DNA from: Zasmidium citrigriseum
Taxonomy: Eukaryota > Ascomycota > Dothideomycetes > Mycosphaerellales > Mycosphaerellaceae
DNA: 64,000 bases
NCBI GenBank assembly: GCA_002786025.1
Contig: NHNW01000039.1
Coordinates: 186,001-250,000 of the forward strand
Direction: 5' to 3'
Both the position numbers and the translations under genes were made by a program. Positions 53,999 through 64,000 of the stretch are shown here, piece by piece (within the stretch, counting starts at the first letter, position 1; each line of letters begins with the position of its first letter). The notes beneath the pieces were generated by a model that saw only the letters and a program-made list of their open reading frames with translations, ran no database searches and had not been told where the DNA came from.

Positions 53999-56127
53999 TC
54001 AGGCACTGCCGGTCTTGATCGCATTGGAAGCCTCTTTCCTCGAGCTCAGGTGATTATTGAACTTCTGCTGTACGCTGACAACATCCCAGAGGTGATTTAT
54101 CCCCAGCTTGGTGTTATCTTCGTCAGCGATGGCCTTTGCGGTCCGAACAGCATAAGAGATGACACGGCCGTTCAGAGCCACCTTAGCAATGTCCTCGAGG
54201 TCGGCGTCGAAATCGATGGACAGCTGCTCGGACGGCAACCTCTTAAGAGCATTAACCCAGATCTCTCTTCGCATCCATGGCTCCAGTTCAGGGTAGTTGA
54301 GGGCGAGATGAATGCGGGAGATGAAGGCTTCGTCGAACTCTTCGACGCGGTTTGTGGTGAGCATGAGGATGCCTTCGAAGTATTCGAGACGGCGGAGGAA
54401 GACTGGTGGTGTCAGTGAGACGCATGTCATGGACAAGGAAGAGAGGTATGATACTTACCGGAGACAAAGTTGTTTCGAACAATGTCGTGTGCACTACGAG
54501 CCTCAAGAAAAACATCCGCCTCGTCGATGAGGATGACGGCTTTCCAAAGCTTCGAGAGCTCCAGAATCTCCTCCAGGGACTTTTCGACGTCTTTAGGACT
54601 GACGCCTAGCTCCCCTCCACTGACCATGTAGAGAGGCCTCCTAAGCGACTCGCACACAGACTCAGCAGTAAGAGTCTTACCAGTCCCTGGTGCCCCATGC
54701 AGGAGCATGACCAGGCCTTTGCCCTTCCAGCCGATCACGTCGCCATCGATACCCTCCGTGAAGACAGGAGAGCTGATCAGGCTGGATAAGACTCTCTTCT
54801 GGCGCTTGTCGAGTACAAGGCGGTCAATGGCATCTGGTGACCATTGTATCTCAGCCAGGTCGTCGAGTTTCATCTGCGTCCACTTGTGCGAGCCAAGGGT
54901 GAAGCCTAGGACGTGCGATGAACAGAGAAGCATCTCATCGTAGCTGATCTTACGAAGCTCATGATCGTAGTCCTCTGGTGTCTCGTCTTGTTCCTTGAGG
55001 CAGACCGCGCAACGGCACTTCGACTCCTCCGCTATGACAATGCCCTGCTCGCCGTCCTCATACCCTGGTACGACCCGTCGAAGGAAAGTTTTGGCGTCTA
55101 CCATGACTCGTCCCTTCCTGGAGTGTTGGAGAGCATGGATGCCTCGAAGGGCTAGAAATCGGTCGGCCCGAGTCTGCAACTTGTTCTTCAGGACGTCTGT
55201 TTGAGGATGCTTTTCTAAAGGAATGATTGGAATTGTGCCGATCTCGCGCTGGTTCTCGAAGCCGCCGATGGACAGAGAGCGCTTAACTTTCCCGACTTTG
55301 TCGCCATTGTAATCGATGTAGTAGCATTCGAGTGCAAACACAACTCCACAAGCGGTAGTTTTGTAGCTTCCGTTCTCCAAGTAATACAGCTGCTCTGTTT
55401 CACGTTGGTATATAAACGTTCCGGGTCTGAACATCATCCATAAGTGCTTGAATGAGACCAGACCCATACGGAGGAAGGCCTCGTAGCTGTCAATCTCGTG
55501 CCCGATATGCGAGTGCAGGAAGTTCAGCAGAAAGCCGATATGGGTGCCTGCGTGGCTGTTGCCAAGGCGAGATTGGTACTCCTTGAGCTCCTGTCGGTAG
55601 TAGTAGACCAGTTTCGGAGGATCCTCGCACTTGATCGTATCTCCCGTTCGGAATGAGTTGTCAGGATAGTACGTGACGATATCTCTGATGATCCGAATTA
55701 GTTCCTGCGACTGGATCTCCAGGATGGTATCCTTGAGCATGCCCTCAGCAGTGAATCTTCGAGTCACCACCAAGCAGTATGGATCCAGGATCGAATTCGG
55801 CTTTCTGGCCTTCTTCGGATCCTGCTTCGGGTCGAATGCCTCCGAGCCCTTGACCAAGACATATTGCCCCTTGTTGTTTGGCCGAGCGTCGACAGTGATG
55901 CATTCGTCTCGATATCCCAGTGCGGCATTCGTGGGCTGAGATGTTCCCTGGTTCGGATGATGCCCTTTTTCGAGCTGTTTGAACGGACCATCACTCTGTT
56001 CCGATACATCCTCTTCCAGCAGCTTGCTCTCATTGACGGTCCTGGCATGGGCGTGGGGGGCTGTTGGGCGTGTTTCGAAGTTCCTCTTCCACGCCTCCTG
56101 CAGCGTTAGGCCAAAGCCGACCTTCAT
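53999..56127 (-). CDS. AAA-family ATPase with N-terminal fungal domain
   Basis: Two exons (54459-56127, 53999-54402; intron 56 nt) give 690 aa if translation starts at the ATG at 56127 (MKVGFGLT). The frame stays open upstream (DRDPFPYDIN), so a longer N-terminus is possible. The first 400 residues hold a conserved fungal region (ILDPYCLVVTRRF, GTHIGFLLNFLHSHIGHEIDSYEAFL-type stretch, FRPGTFIYQRETEQLYYL, CGVVFALECYYIDYNG). The ATPase follows: Walker A HGAPGTGKT, GELGVSPKDVEKSLEEIL, Walker B AVILIDEADVFLE, sensor 1 MLTTNR and the arginine-finger region AFISRIHLALNYPEL. The intron falls between Walker B and sensor 1. This group of ascomycete AAA proteins is large and mostly uncharacterised; it is distantly related to Bcs1 and ATAD-type proteins. 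Confidence 0.88.
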
Positions 56128-56813
56128 GTTGATGTCGTAAGGGAAGGGATCACGATCGGGAAGACAGCGATAGTAGCAATGTAGAGGGTAGAAAAGTTGC
56201 CTGGGCGCGATCACGGGTTGGACCCAACGAAATATATATCGTACCTGATACCTGATTTTCAACAGACACGTCTGCCTTGTTGGGCCGCTCAAGTGTTGTC
56301 AATATCTGCCTGAGGTCGCCGAAAGATGGCACAGAATGCATGCTCGCCAGTCAGTGGGCTGCACAGTGTGACAGGCAGTAATTCAGAAGCCAAAGAGTTG
56401 CCTTAAGGCACGATATTACCCGTTCAGGTGAGAGGGGGAGGCGAAGCATGCAGACGATCGTTGAAGAGCATCGTTCTCGTGTAGGAGAGAAGGCAGGCTA
56501 CTCATGTCGGAAGCCGGAATCTGGGCTGGATGTCAAGCTCGTCGCCCGCCAGCAGTAGCCGATGGGAATGGAGTGAATGGAGGACGGGAGAACATGTGAA
56601 GTCAAGCGATGAATCGCGCAGCCGACGCACGGACCTCAGCTGCCCCTCGTGGAGCGTTTGTTTCTAAACTTCTCTAGCGACCGACCGCCCAACGACCTCC
56701 TTCGCACACTCTCGAGAAATCGCCACACCCTTTCTTGGAGCCCATTCGCATCCATCACACCAAATCCGACACACGAACAAATTTCTCCCGTACCCGACCT
56801 CCCTACCGCAGCC
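56128..56813. promoter_or_regulatory. Divergent upstream region, AAA ATPase / RanBP1
   Basis: About 690 bp with no supported gene. The plus frame of RanBP1 is open back to 56649 but the ATG at 56814 is preferred. Confidence 0.45.
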
Positions 56814-57615
56814 ATGGCTGAAGAAGACAAGAAGGTGGATCCCACCACCGAGACCAAGCCAGAGGAGAGCAAGACCGTCACCGAGAAGGCCTCCGAGACC
56901 GCATCTGCCATGAAGGAGAACGTCTTCAGCATGTTCGGTGGTGGACCGAAGAAGGAGGCTAAGCAGGATGACGACGAGGACAACGACCGCTCTGGCAGCG
57001 CCAAAGCTCAGAAGGAGAAGGAGGCCGCTGAGAAGGGCGACGATGAGGAGAAGGCCGAGGAGGAGGAAGCCGATGTCCACTTCGAGCCAGTCGTCCACCT
57101 GACGGAGAAGGTCGAGACCAAGACCAACGAAGAGCTCGAGGAGCAGACCTTCAAGATGCGGGCCAAGCTCTTCAAGTTCGACCGCGAGAGCCGCGAGTGG
57201 AAGGAGAGAGGTACCGGCGACGTTCGTCTGCTCAAGCACAAGGAGAACGGCAAGACACGTCTGGTCATGCGTCGGGACAAGACCCTCAAGGTCTGCGCCA
57301 ACCACTACGGTATGTTCCTGTGGTCGCGTGCTGTTGACATTTAACTGACGTGAAGATAGTGGTTCCTGACATGAAGCTTTCGCCAAATGTTGGTAGCGAC
57401 CGAAGCTGGGTCTGGAATGCCGCGGCCGACGTCTCTGAGGGCGAGCCAGAGGCTCAGACCCTCGCCATCCGCTTTGGCAATGCTGAGAGTAGGTCAAAGT
57501 ATTATTGCAAGGTCGAGGATTACAAGCTGACATTTCGACAGACGCCAACCTCTTCAAGGAGGCTTTCATCAAGGCTCAGCAGGAGAACGAGAAGATCTTC
57601 GGCGCTTCGGAGTAA
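56814..57615 (+). CDS. YRB1: Ran-binding protein 1 (Yrb1)
   Basis: Three exons (introns 57310-57359 and 57489-57541) give 232 aa from the ATG at 56814. The first 95 residues are very acidic and lysine-rich ([40 protein letters not shown]). The Ran-binding domain follows: [68 protein letters not shown], then [30 protein letters not shown] and the C-terminal [19 protein letters not shown]. It stimulates RanGAP on Ran-GTP in the cytoplasm, so it serves nuclear transport. The N-terminal acidic extension is longer than in yeast Yrb1 but common in filamentous fungi. Very clear. Confidence 0.95.
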
Positions 57616-58326
57616 AATCTCGATTCACTGAAATCATTCACCCCAACCCCCTGCTCGCATACCATGCCGTGCCGCGGGCAACTCATTACCAGCACCTTCA
57701 GAAAGGAGACCATCAGGTAGTGGGAGTGGCTCGGCTACCTTTATGGCGGCCGCCAACGACGAAGTATGAAAGCAAATTCCCACCACAACACCACACAGCA
57801 TTCTGGGCGTTCCGTATATTGCACCTCCATCATCAACCCTATCCATTGCACAATACCCACGGCATGGCCATGTAGAAGCGAGAGTGCAGGGGAGGCCAAG
57901 CTGTCGACTGCTCAGAGTGGCAGTCATTTAGATAGAACCAAAAGAATCGATGCACGAAAGCATGCAACCACGATTTCTCGAATTCAAAGCTTCTACATAA
58001 GAGTCGATATTGCAGTGGCATGCGGCTCTGCTTGGTGTGAAGTCATCGAGCCCTGTGGGCGTTGCCGCGATGCTGGGCTGCTGGGGCCAGACGATTGCCG
58101 CGTGCGGGACAGGCGAGCTTCGACTTCACACCCACACCCACACCTTTCACGCCCTCCATTGTCTCTGCCATTTCTCACTGCACACTCCCGCAACTGCGCC
58201 CGTGAAAGCGCACTATCACTGCGACTCTTGTTTGCCGCCTCAATTGCCCGTTGGCCTCACTTTACAAAGCACGAGCACGCGCGCGACTGGCTTGTGACAG
58301 CGCGCATCCATTATTTCTACCTCACT
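57616..58326. promoter_or_regulatory. Upstream region of Taf14 gene
   Basis: Holds the RanBP1 3' UTR and the Taf14 promoter; a CACACCCACACCCACACC repeat is near 58129-58143. No gene supported; the long plus ORF over it (57766-58809) is a shadow. Confidence 0.45.
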
Positions 58327-59434
58327 ATGCCTGACGTGAGTACAAATGCTGCTTCTCCTCTGACGCCTGGAGTTCGCGATTCTGCAACTTGCACCTCAAT
58401 CCCCACCTTGAACTTCAACTTCAACTTCAACCACAAGCACATCCAACACTCCAACACCAACCGCCCACGATGCCTCCACGCCGTGGACAGGCGACTGACG
58501 CCAAGCAGATCAAAAGGACCGTCAAGCTCGTCACTACGCAGCGCGCTACGTGAGTTACTCCATATCGCTCATTCTCGCGCACAGCGACTGACCCACCTCA
58601 GCGATGACCCTCAAGAAGTCGAGGGCTTCCCCATGCGAGCATGGGAGATCTCCATCTACCTGGTCGGACCAGACGGCGAAGACATACCCGCGAACTGCTT
58701 CGAAAAGGCGACCTACACCCTGCACGAATCCTTCGGAAAGAGACAGAAGCAGAGTATGTGCTGTTGCGGACACGTGAGAAGAGCTGCAGGGACCCGGGCT
58801 GACACATGAATAGCGATTAAGAGCCCGCCTTTCACGATCAAAGAGCGAGGATGGGGAGAGTTTGACATGACGATTGCTCTGACGCCTATTGGAAATCCGA
58901 AGGGCGGCGATCAGGTGTTGCAGCATGACCTCAACTTCCAGCAGGAGCGGTACGAGAGCACTCATACTGTGGTATGTCACATGCACGAGACTTGAACAAA
59001 TTGGTGAATCTGCATACTCACAAAACCACACAGACCTTCCGCAACCCCAAGCCAGAGCTTCTGGAGCGCCTTAAGGAGTCCGGCCCAGCCGGCGACGCAG
59101 TCAACGGAGCAGCAGCTGGCAAGCCAGAGAAGAGACGTCAGAAGGCTAACCGCAATGTGGACATGGAGAAGCTTGCCGAGGCGTTGCCCCAGCTTCCAGA
59201 GGACGACCTTCTGCAGGTTGTGCAGATGGTGCATGACAACAAGTCCGAGGAGACGTACACTAAGAACGATGTCGAGAGTGAGTTTTGCTGCGAGAATGAT
59301 GATTGGGCCATGCAGTAACTGATTACCATACAGACGGCGAATTCCACGTCGACCTCTACACTCTGCCAGATCAGCTTATCAAGATGCTCTGGGACTTCAC
59401 CGAGAAGCGTGTCGACATGAGTGTGATGGCATAG
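58327..59434 (+). CDS. TAF14: YEATS- and ET-domain protein Taf14
   Basis: Six exons: 58327-58335, 58509-58549, 58602-58753, 58814-58971, 59034-59277, 59334-59434, giving 234 aa. The start MPD comes from a tiny first exon spliced over a 173-nt intron to IKRTVKLVTTQ, the expected MPDxKRTVKLV start of the family. A second ATG at 58471 would give MPPRRGQATDAKQ before the same IKRTV, which cannot be excluded. The YEATS domain has EVEGFPMRAWEISIYLVGPDGEDIPANCFEKATYTLHESF, then PPFTIKERGWGEFDMTI and LNFQQERYESTHTV. The C-terminal ET domain follows (ALPQLPEDDLLQVVQMV, GEFHVDLYTLPDQLIKMLWDF). Taf14 belongs to TFIID, TFIIF, INO80, SWI/SNF and NuA3, reading acyl-lysine on histones. Confidence 0.92.
58408..58432 (+). 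repeat. Hexamer microsatellite in Taf14 intron 1
   Basis: Three to four copies of AACTTC lie in the long first intron (or leader, if the second ATG is used). Confidence 0.6.
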
Positions 59435-60132
59435 AACTCCCACATGACACGACGACAGCGCTTATGATCGGGCGAAGCGGCACATGCCATTCGACACGAT
59501 CAGAATGCTCTCATCCCACCAAAAAAGTACTATCCAGCCCCTACCGACAGCGTCCAGAGCCAGGCCTCACGCCAGGCCTTGCACAGACTCGGTCCGGCTA
59601 GCAGGGCGATTTGCTTCAATTGATACCAGCTTTTTGTCTCGTGGTAGTGCTATTGATGTTTCTGCTTTTGGACTGTTTGGAGTGATTAGGAGCAGTCAAG
59701 GAGATCACGAAAGGAGCGAGGCGTTTCCGGCGTGAGTGGCGGACAGGAAGGGGCACGGCTTGCAATGAGATCGAGAGTCTTTCGGATTGCTAGTCTCTAT
59801 GCTAAAAGCCAGTCCATAATTGAAATTGGTCTCACACTTCAAGCTCCTCCACGACACCATGGTATCAGTGAGACTGAGATGTTGTTGGTGTCATAAAGAT
59901 TCATTCAAGTCCTGTGCGTTCCTTCCTACATAAGGGGCCATTCATCGCTACTGCTCAATCCATGATGCATTCCGTCTCGCCGTGAGTGGTATCTAGCCCA
60001 TCCCGCTTCCCCTTCCCAGCGCCGATGTTGATTCTGATTCTGATTCTGTTGACACTCCAAATGAAAAGCCCCAAAGATGAAACGCCCTTGTGATCCAAAC
60101 AACGCCAACGCAAAGTCGTGCTTCAAGTCAAA
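59435..60132. other. Convergent interval, two 3' UTRs
   Basis: No gene supported. A short ATTCTG run (three to four copies near 60030) is the only repeat. Confidence 0.45.
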
Positions 60133-62817
60133 TCATGCACCGCCCGGCAAGTCGGCGCGCATCTTCTTCACCAACTTCTCTTGCCGCTTGACCTCCTTCT
60201 TAAGCTTGCGCAGATCCGTGCGCGACATCTTGTTCGAGGCATCCTTCTGCTGCTTGAGCCGCTTTGCCAAAGCGTCCAGTTGCTGCGTAGCCTTCTTGAG
60301 CTTCGCTCGCTGAGAGACGAGCTCGGCATGGTTGGTCTGAACGCTGGGAGCAGCAGATTCAGGAATAACCGACAGAGCCTTGCCAGCCGTGAAGTCCTTG
60401 ATCTGGTCCTTCAGGGGTCGACGAGTGCATCGAGTCACTTGGCGATTCGCTTTGGTCTTACCAGCGAGCGCCTTCCTCAGATGCTGCAGTCGGTCTCTTG
60501 ACAGCGCCAACGGATTCTTGATGAGAGCTTTCGAATTGCTCTTAGCCAACGCCACCTTCGACCTGACCTTAGTCGACAGGTCTTTGGTGAACTTGACAAG
60601 GTCTCTCTGCATCAGTACGACATCCTTGCTTAGAGCCGACGCTGTCTGGTTGCTCGCCTTGGCAATCCGACCGAACATCGAGGCTGCAGTGTTACCAATG
60701 ACTTGGAGATCGCGAGCCATGTAAACGGCAAGTTGGGTAGTCATGTTCATCGTCGCTGCAACTCCAGCACCAACCTCGGTAGACAACTTAGATCTCAGAC
60801 TCTGGGCGGCATCTCGCATGACAGCCACGTCTTTACTGACTGCTTTGCCCACATCGGTGCTGGCCTTCTCGTAGGTCTTGCGTTGGAGCATGCGATTGCC
60901 AAAGTTGTGTGAAGCTGTGACGTTGGTGCCTGGCTTCTGAGTGCGCATGTTCACGGTAACGGTGCCGTAAGCTTCCTCAAGATCGATGGTGACGTCCCAC
61001 ACGCCGTCAATGAGTTTGGTCTGGTTAAAGGCAAGCTGACGGCCATCGCTCTTCTTCACGTCCGTCTGCAGAAGTTGAGGTGTGCGGGGAAAGGTTGGTA
61101 GGGACATAATGATGTGGTTAGGGGCCAATCCTTGGTAATGAGGCCCCTGAATGCAGCTGTGGCCCATGCGATGATTTCCGAAAAAGCCTGTCTTCGAAAC
61201 ACATTCCGGGTTGGGTGTCGGCAGAAGGTGTTCGATGTTCACCGCTCCGATCTCAGTCGACGGAATGGCCATTTTCTCGAGCGCGATACCAAGGGCTTGC
61301 CGTCGGACAGCAATGTCCATACCCGGGTCGGAGCCTGACGGGACAACTGCCAAGAGCAGATACGGAACGGCTGCCACCAACAACATGAACATCAGCTTAA
61401 GCCAGCTCACCTCAGTGGGCCGCTTCTCATCAGACTTCTCATCAGACGTCTTTGTTGGGACCTTGGAAGATACCTTGCCCTTGGGCAGGAGCTTTGAAAC
61501 TTCGAACAGAGTCCCCACATCGCTGCTGAGGAACTCGTCGGCGTTCATGTAAACGTGTGCCTCAGCCTTTGCTTTAATGCAACGCTTCGACCATGACTTC
61601 CTGGCCTTTATGTTGAGGTAGGGATCCAGTATCGCCACGATGGGGACATCCAGCGTCTGAATTGCATCAAACGCCGTGTCCATCCAGGGAGCATACTCAC
61701 CATCGGCCTCGGCGTTGACCACGTAGAAGACCACGACGTCCGGCTTGATGAGATCGATCTTGGCGTCTTTACCAACAGTGAAGAAGGAGCTGTGCTCGCC
61801 ATCGAAGTCGACAACTCGCAGCTTGTAGGAGCCTCGTGAACGGAGTTCAGCACCAACGCAATGCTGTAGAGTGGCCGAAATCCTATCCTGGCCATACACA
61901 GCGGTTGCAGTCGGCAAGCCGATACCAGACGGAGGAGCTGGAAGCCGAACGACGTGGGCTGATGAAGCACCGCTTGTAGACATCATGCTCGCGGCGACCT
62001 TTGAGCATATCTGATCCATCTCGAATTGGACGACATCATGCTCTGAGACGAAGAGTATGCGGTGCGGCTCAGTGTCAGAATCGTTGTTCGTGGTCAAGGA
62101 TGACTCGCCCGAACGATCAGCGCCCTTACCCTTCGGTCGATGCCAGGTGCTGGACATTGCGTTTGGCATCGTCGATTGGCGTGGAGTGTCGAGGTCCTCT
62201 GACATGTAGCTGTCTATGAGGTCGTTCTCAGCTTTCTGCTGGGCGGCAAAACGGGCGAAAGGGTTGGTGCCGGTGGCAGCGTTTACGTTGACATAGGACT
62301 CCACGGTGCTTGGTGGAATAGGCATCCGCTCATCTTCGGAGAGTATGGTTGGCTCGTCACCATCGTCGTCGCTTGCAGCCTCGTCTGGTGTGAGATTTCC
62401 ATCATCACCGCCTGAGGTAATGCTTGCCGTCTCATTGTCGTCGTTTGAGATCTCGGACAGATCATCGATCATGTCGTACTGGTTATCGGCGAAAGAGCCC
62501 TCCGACTCGCTCACATTGTCTTGAGCCATCTTGGACCTCGCTCCCAAGGAGCTCAGGGCAGCTGGCGGTGTAGGAGGATAGCGTCGGGTCTGATGAGCGG
62601 TGATGTCAGGAACTGAGCCGTCTCCGTTCAGGGTAGGATAGTAGAGGTTGAACGGATGGTTCGGAAAAGGCTCGGTCAGGTTGGCGTTGTGGTGTTGCTG
62701 GCGGGTGGTGCTGGTGCTGTCAAGCTGTGACACATGACCGGTTAGCGCTGGCTTGTGATACAGCTGGTCTGCAGCCGCGTCGGGCCCAGAGCGACGGCTG
62801 CGGCGTGGTCGGTCCAT
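60133..62817 (-). CDS. Large one-span protein with N-terminal disordered region, unknown
   Basis: An intronless frame of 894 aa from the first in-frame ATG at 62817 (MDRPRRSRRSG); earlier openings use GTG. Residues 1-200 are disordered and acidic (SEISNDDNETASITSGGDDG). Residues 260-460 form an alpha/beta-like domain (HRILFVSEHDVVQFEMDQICSKVAAS, KPDVVVFYVVNAEADGEYAPW, DVPIVAILDPYLNIKARKSW) that may be a Rossmann-type fold. A single transmembrane helix lies near residue 490 (WLKLMFMLLVAAVPYLLLAVV). A beta-rich section follows (VWDVTIDLEEAYGTVTVNMRT), then a long Ser/Ala helix and a basic coiled coil (RAKLKKATQQLDALAKRLKQQ, LRKLKKEVKRQEKLVKKM). It looks conserved in composition, but I know no family. 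It could be an ER or nuclear-envelope protein. Confidence 0.78.
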   Translation of the reverse strand: MDRPRRSRRSGPDAAADQLYHKPALTGHVSQLDSTSTTRQQHHNANLTEPFPNHPFNLYYPTLNGDGSVPDITAHQTRRYPPTPPAALSSLGARSKMAQDNVSESEGSFADNQYDMIDDLSEISNDDNETASITSGGDDGNLTPDEAASDDDGDEPTILSEDERMPIPPSTVESYVNVNAATGTNPFARFAAQQKAENDLIDSYMSEDLDTPRQSTMPNAMSSTWHRPKGKGADRSGESSLTTNNDSDTEPHRILFVSEHDVVQFEMDQICSKVAASMMSTSGASSAHVVRLPAPPSGIGLPTATAVYGQDRISATLQHCVGAELRSRGSYKLRVVDFDGEHSSFFTVGKDAKIDLIKPDVVVFYVVNAEADGEYAPWMDTAFDAIQTLDVPIVAILDPYLNIKARKSWSKRCIKAKAEAHVYMNADEFLSSDVGTLFEVSKLLPKGKVSSKVPTKTSDEKSDEKRPTEVSWLKLMFMLLVAAVPYLLLAVVPSGSDPGMDIAVRRQALGIALEKMAIPSTEIGAVNIEHLLPTPNPECVSKTGFFGNHRMGHSCIQGPHYQGLAPNHIIMSLPTFPRTPQLLQTDVKKSDGRQLAFNQTKLIDGVWDVTIDLEEAYGTVTVNMRTQKPGTNVTASHNFGNRMLQRKTYEKASTDVGKAVSKDVAVMRDAAQSLRSKLSTEVGAGVAATMNMTTQLAVYMARDLQVIGNTAASMFGRIAKASNQTASALSKDVVLMQRDLVKFTKDLSTKVRSKVALAKSNSKALIKNPLALSRDRLQHLRKALAGKTKANRQVTRCTRRPLKDQIKDFTAGKALSVIPESAAPSVQTNHAELVSQRAKLKKATQQLDALAKRLKQQKDASNKMSRTDLRKLKKEVKRQEKLVKKMRADLPGGA

Positions 62818-63548
62818 GCCGTGCGTGAGGTGAGAGACGACGAGGTAGGGAACGAGGGCGGAAGGGGTGAAAGGGGGACGAGGCCAGGCAGTGTCCAGCG
62901 AGCGGGCGGGAGTGGAAATGGTGGAAAATGGTGGTTTGCTGTGCGTGTCTCTGCCTAACTCTGGTCTCGTCTCATCAAGCGGGGAGCAGCTTACCACTGG
63001 GCTGGTTCGTCACCGGCCTGCGAGGGGTCGTAGAGATCAATGATGAAAGTGAAGCTGGCCAGGGAATGTCGAGAAGGTGAAGAGGAGAGTAGGTGAAAGA
63101 GCCACGAGAGCAACAACTGAGCACTGGACAAGTTGTTGCTGCAGCGCGGGATCGGCATGAGACACCTCGACGACTCCTCCAACACCACAAGCTTCAAGGC
63201 AGCGAAGCAGCTCCCCCGCGCCAGCCAGGCCTCCTTATCGCCTTATCGGCGGCCCGCTCCCGATTAGACCCGACGGGAGATATGGTGCAGACGGCGAAGG
63301 CGGGATCGAAAGATACGGAGCAAGTGAATCAACAAGTAAATGAACAGGAAGGCAGTTCTATCACAGACAGACTGCTCCTGTCAAGAGATCCTATGTCGGT
63401 ATTCAGGTCATTCATCTGCACCACGTGCCGCGTGTTGCTCCAAATGGGCTTTCGGCTGCAGCTCCGCTAGCGCGACAGTGACGTGAAGCCTCGACCGCAC
63501 CTCATCTGCAGTCCATCTCTTTGCATCTCGCAGTGTGATGGCGCATGA
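62818..63548. promoter_or_regulatory. Divergent upstream region, unknown protein / DscA
   Basis: About 730 bp. No gene supported. Confidence 0.45.
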
Positions 63549-64000
63549 ATGGCAGATCGTCGCGGTGTTCTTGTTCCCCTCATAATCCTCGCCTGGATAT
63601 TCCTCAGCCCGGAGCCTGCCAGGAGCCCAGCAGCCCGTTTCGATAACCGACCTTCACTAGACGATGTAATCGCCGAAGAGCAACGGTCGTTATCCGTTGT
63701 TCAGAACTCAACCTGGGACGCATCATTTGGCAAAGATGGCCATACGCTGAATCTGACTGGACTCCAGCCGGAGCGAGGATATGCCTGGGAATCGCTGGGC
63801 AGCGTGAAGGCGCGGGCAAGAGAACAGCTGGAGTACTCCCTTGGAGATTGGGGGATTGGCGCGCTTGATGGAAATAAAGAGACGCCAAATACAACACCTC
63901 TCTACAGTAATGCCACAGGATATGTGCGCGGGAGCTGGAAGCGGTCGACGCTGCAGGAGGACATCCCCATCCCGCAGCTCAACCTCACTCAGTATGCGCC
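63549..64000 (+). CDS. DSC E3 ubiquitin ligase subunit A (Tul1-like), 5' part
   Basis: From the ATG at 63549 an open frame runs 150 codons off the right edge. It opens with a signal anchor (MADRRGVLVPLIILAWIFLS), then a luminal region with NRPSLDDVIAEEQRSLSVVQNSTWD, LNLTGLQPERGYAWESLG, KARAREQLEYSLGDW, NATGYVRGSWKRS and IPQLNLTQY. The N-glycosylation sequons, the NLTG...AWE and NATGxVxGxW blocks are features of DscA/Tul1, the Golgi RING ligase of the DSC complex that activates SREBP in hypoxia. The RING domain and the other membrane spans lie beyond the window, so this rests on the N-terminus only. Two nearby upstream ATGs (63537 and 63545) lead to quick stops. Confidence 0.72.
   Translation, partial: MADRRGVLVPLIILAWIFLSPEPARSPAARFDNRPSLDDVIAEEQRSLSVVQNSTWDASFGKDGHTLNLTGLQPERGYAWESLGSVKARAREQLEYSLGDWGIGALDGNKETPNTTPLYSNATGYVRGSWKRSTLQEDIPIPQLNLTQYA

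Noticed and set aside
56664..57572. 302-codon minus ORF over RanBP1
   Set aside because: Antisense shadow of the acidic, codon-biased RanBP1 gene (Leu/Val-rich reading of GAG/AAG codons).
57766..58809. 347-codon plus ORF upstream of and across the Taf14 exons
   Set aside because: Runs through introns and in a frame different from the YEATS domain; composition of noise.
1..64000. CRISPR arrays, transposons, rRNA or tRNA genes
   Set aside because: I looked for regular spaced repeats, terminal inverted repeats with a transposase frame, and tRNA B-box-like sites outside genes and found none convincing; a tRNAscan and repeat-library search would be decisive.

Overview
The window is nuclear DNA of a filamentous ascomycete. 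Most genes carry short introns (mostly 47-70 nt, GT-AG, some with a CTAAC/CTAAT branch site just before the acceptor), and the families are fungal: an ENA-type sodium ATPase, HAM1-like, DUF2011, DUF1264, a Dal5-type permease, an ATR1-type MFS pump and a DSC-complex ligase subunit. A Dothideomycete is my best guess from family content, but the window alone does not prove it. I see no operons, phage, plasmid, CRISPR, rRNA or convincing tRNA genes. Exon limits were built by hand from splice signals and reading frame, and nearly all models close exactly in frame.

Layout. 0-11.2 kb is housekeeping: the 3' part of eIF5B, an ENA cation ATPase, the ribosome-biogenesis helicase Dhr1/DHX37 and, divergent from it, a proteasome-assembly chaperone. 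11.2-18.1 kb is more accessory: a small Cys-rich secreted protein, a 304-aa secreted precursor with dibasic sites, and a secreted glycoside hydrolase whose frame is broken by one stop codon. 18.2-25.2 kb has a DUF2011 protein, a RING protein, a cupin and 5-oxoprolinase. 25.2-36.4 kb has a Dal5-type permease divergent from 5-oxoprolinase (with a GATA palindrome between them), an acidic possible transcription co-factor, a Pub1-type RNA-binding protein, a VOC protein, an NTF2-like membrane protein, a flavin monooxygenase and a LURP-one-like protein.

36.5-38.4 kb holds a weak hypothetical gene and a decayed repeat array. 38.4-45.1 kb has a centrin-like protein, Dot1 histone methyltransferase, a DUF1264 protein and an ATR1-like MFS pump. 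45.1-48.2 kb is the longest stretch with no gene that I can support. 48.2-64 kb has a GST-like protein with an extra C-terminal domain, a nine-exon HAM1-like lipid-binding-type protein, an AAA ATPase, a RanBP1 homologue, a YEATS/ET protein (Taf14), a large unrecognised one-span protein and the 5' end of a DscA/Tul1 ubiquitin ligase.

Most genes are unrelated housekeeping neighbours. The two places where context suggests something shared are the secreted-protein group (11.9-17.8 kb) and the 5-oxoprolinase/permease pair around the GATA palindrome (20.7-27.0 kb). No clearly novel multi-gene system is visible.
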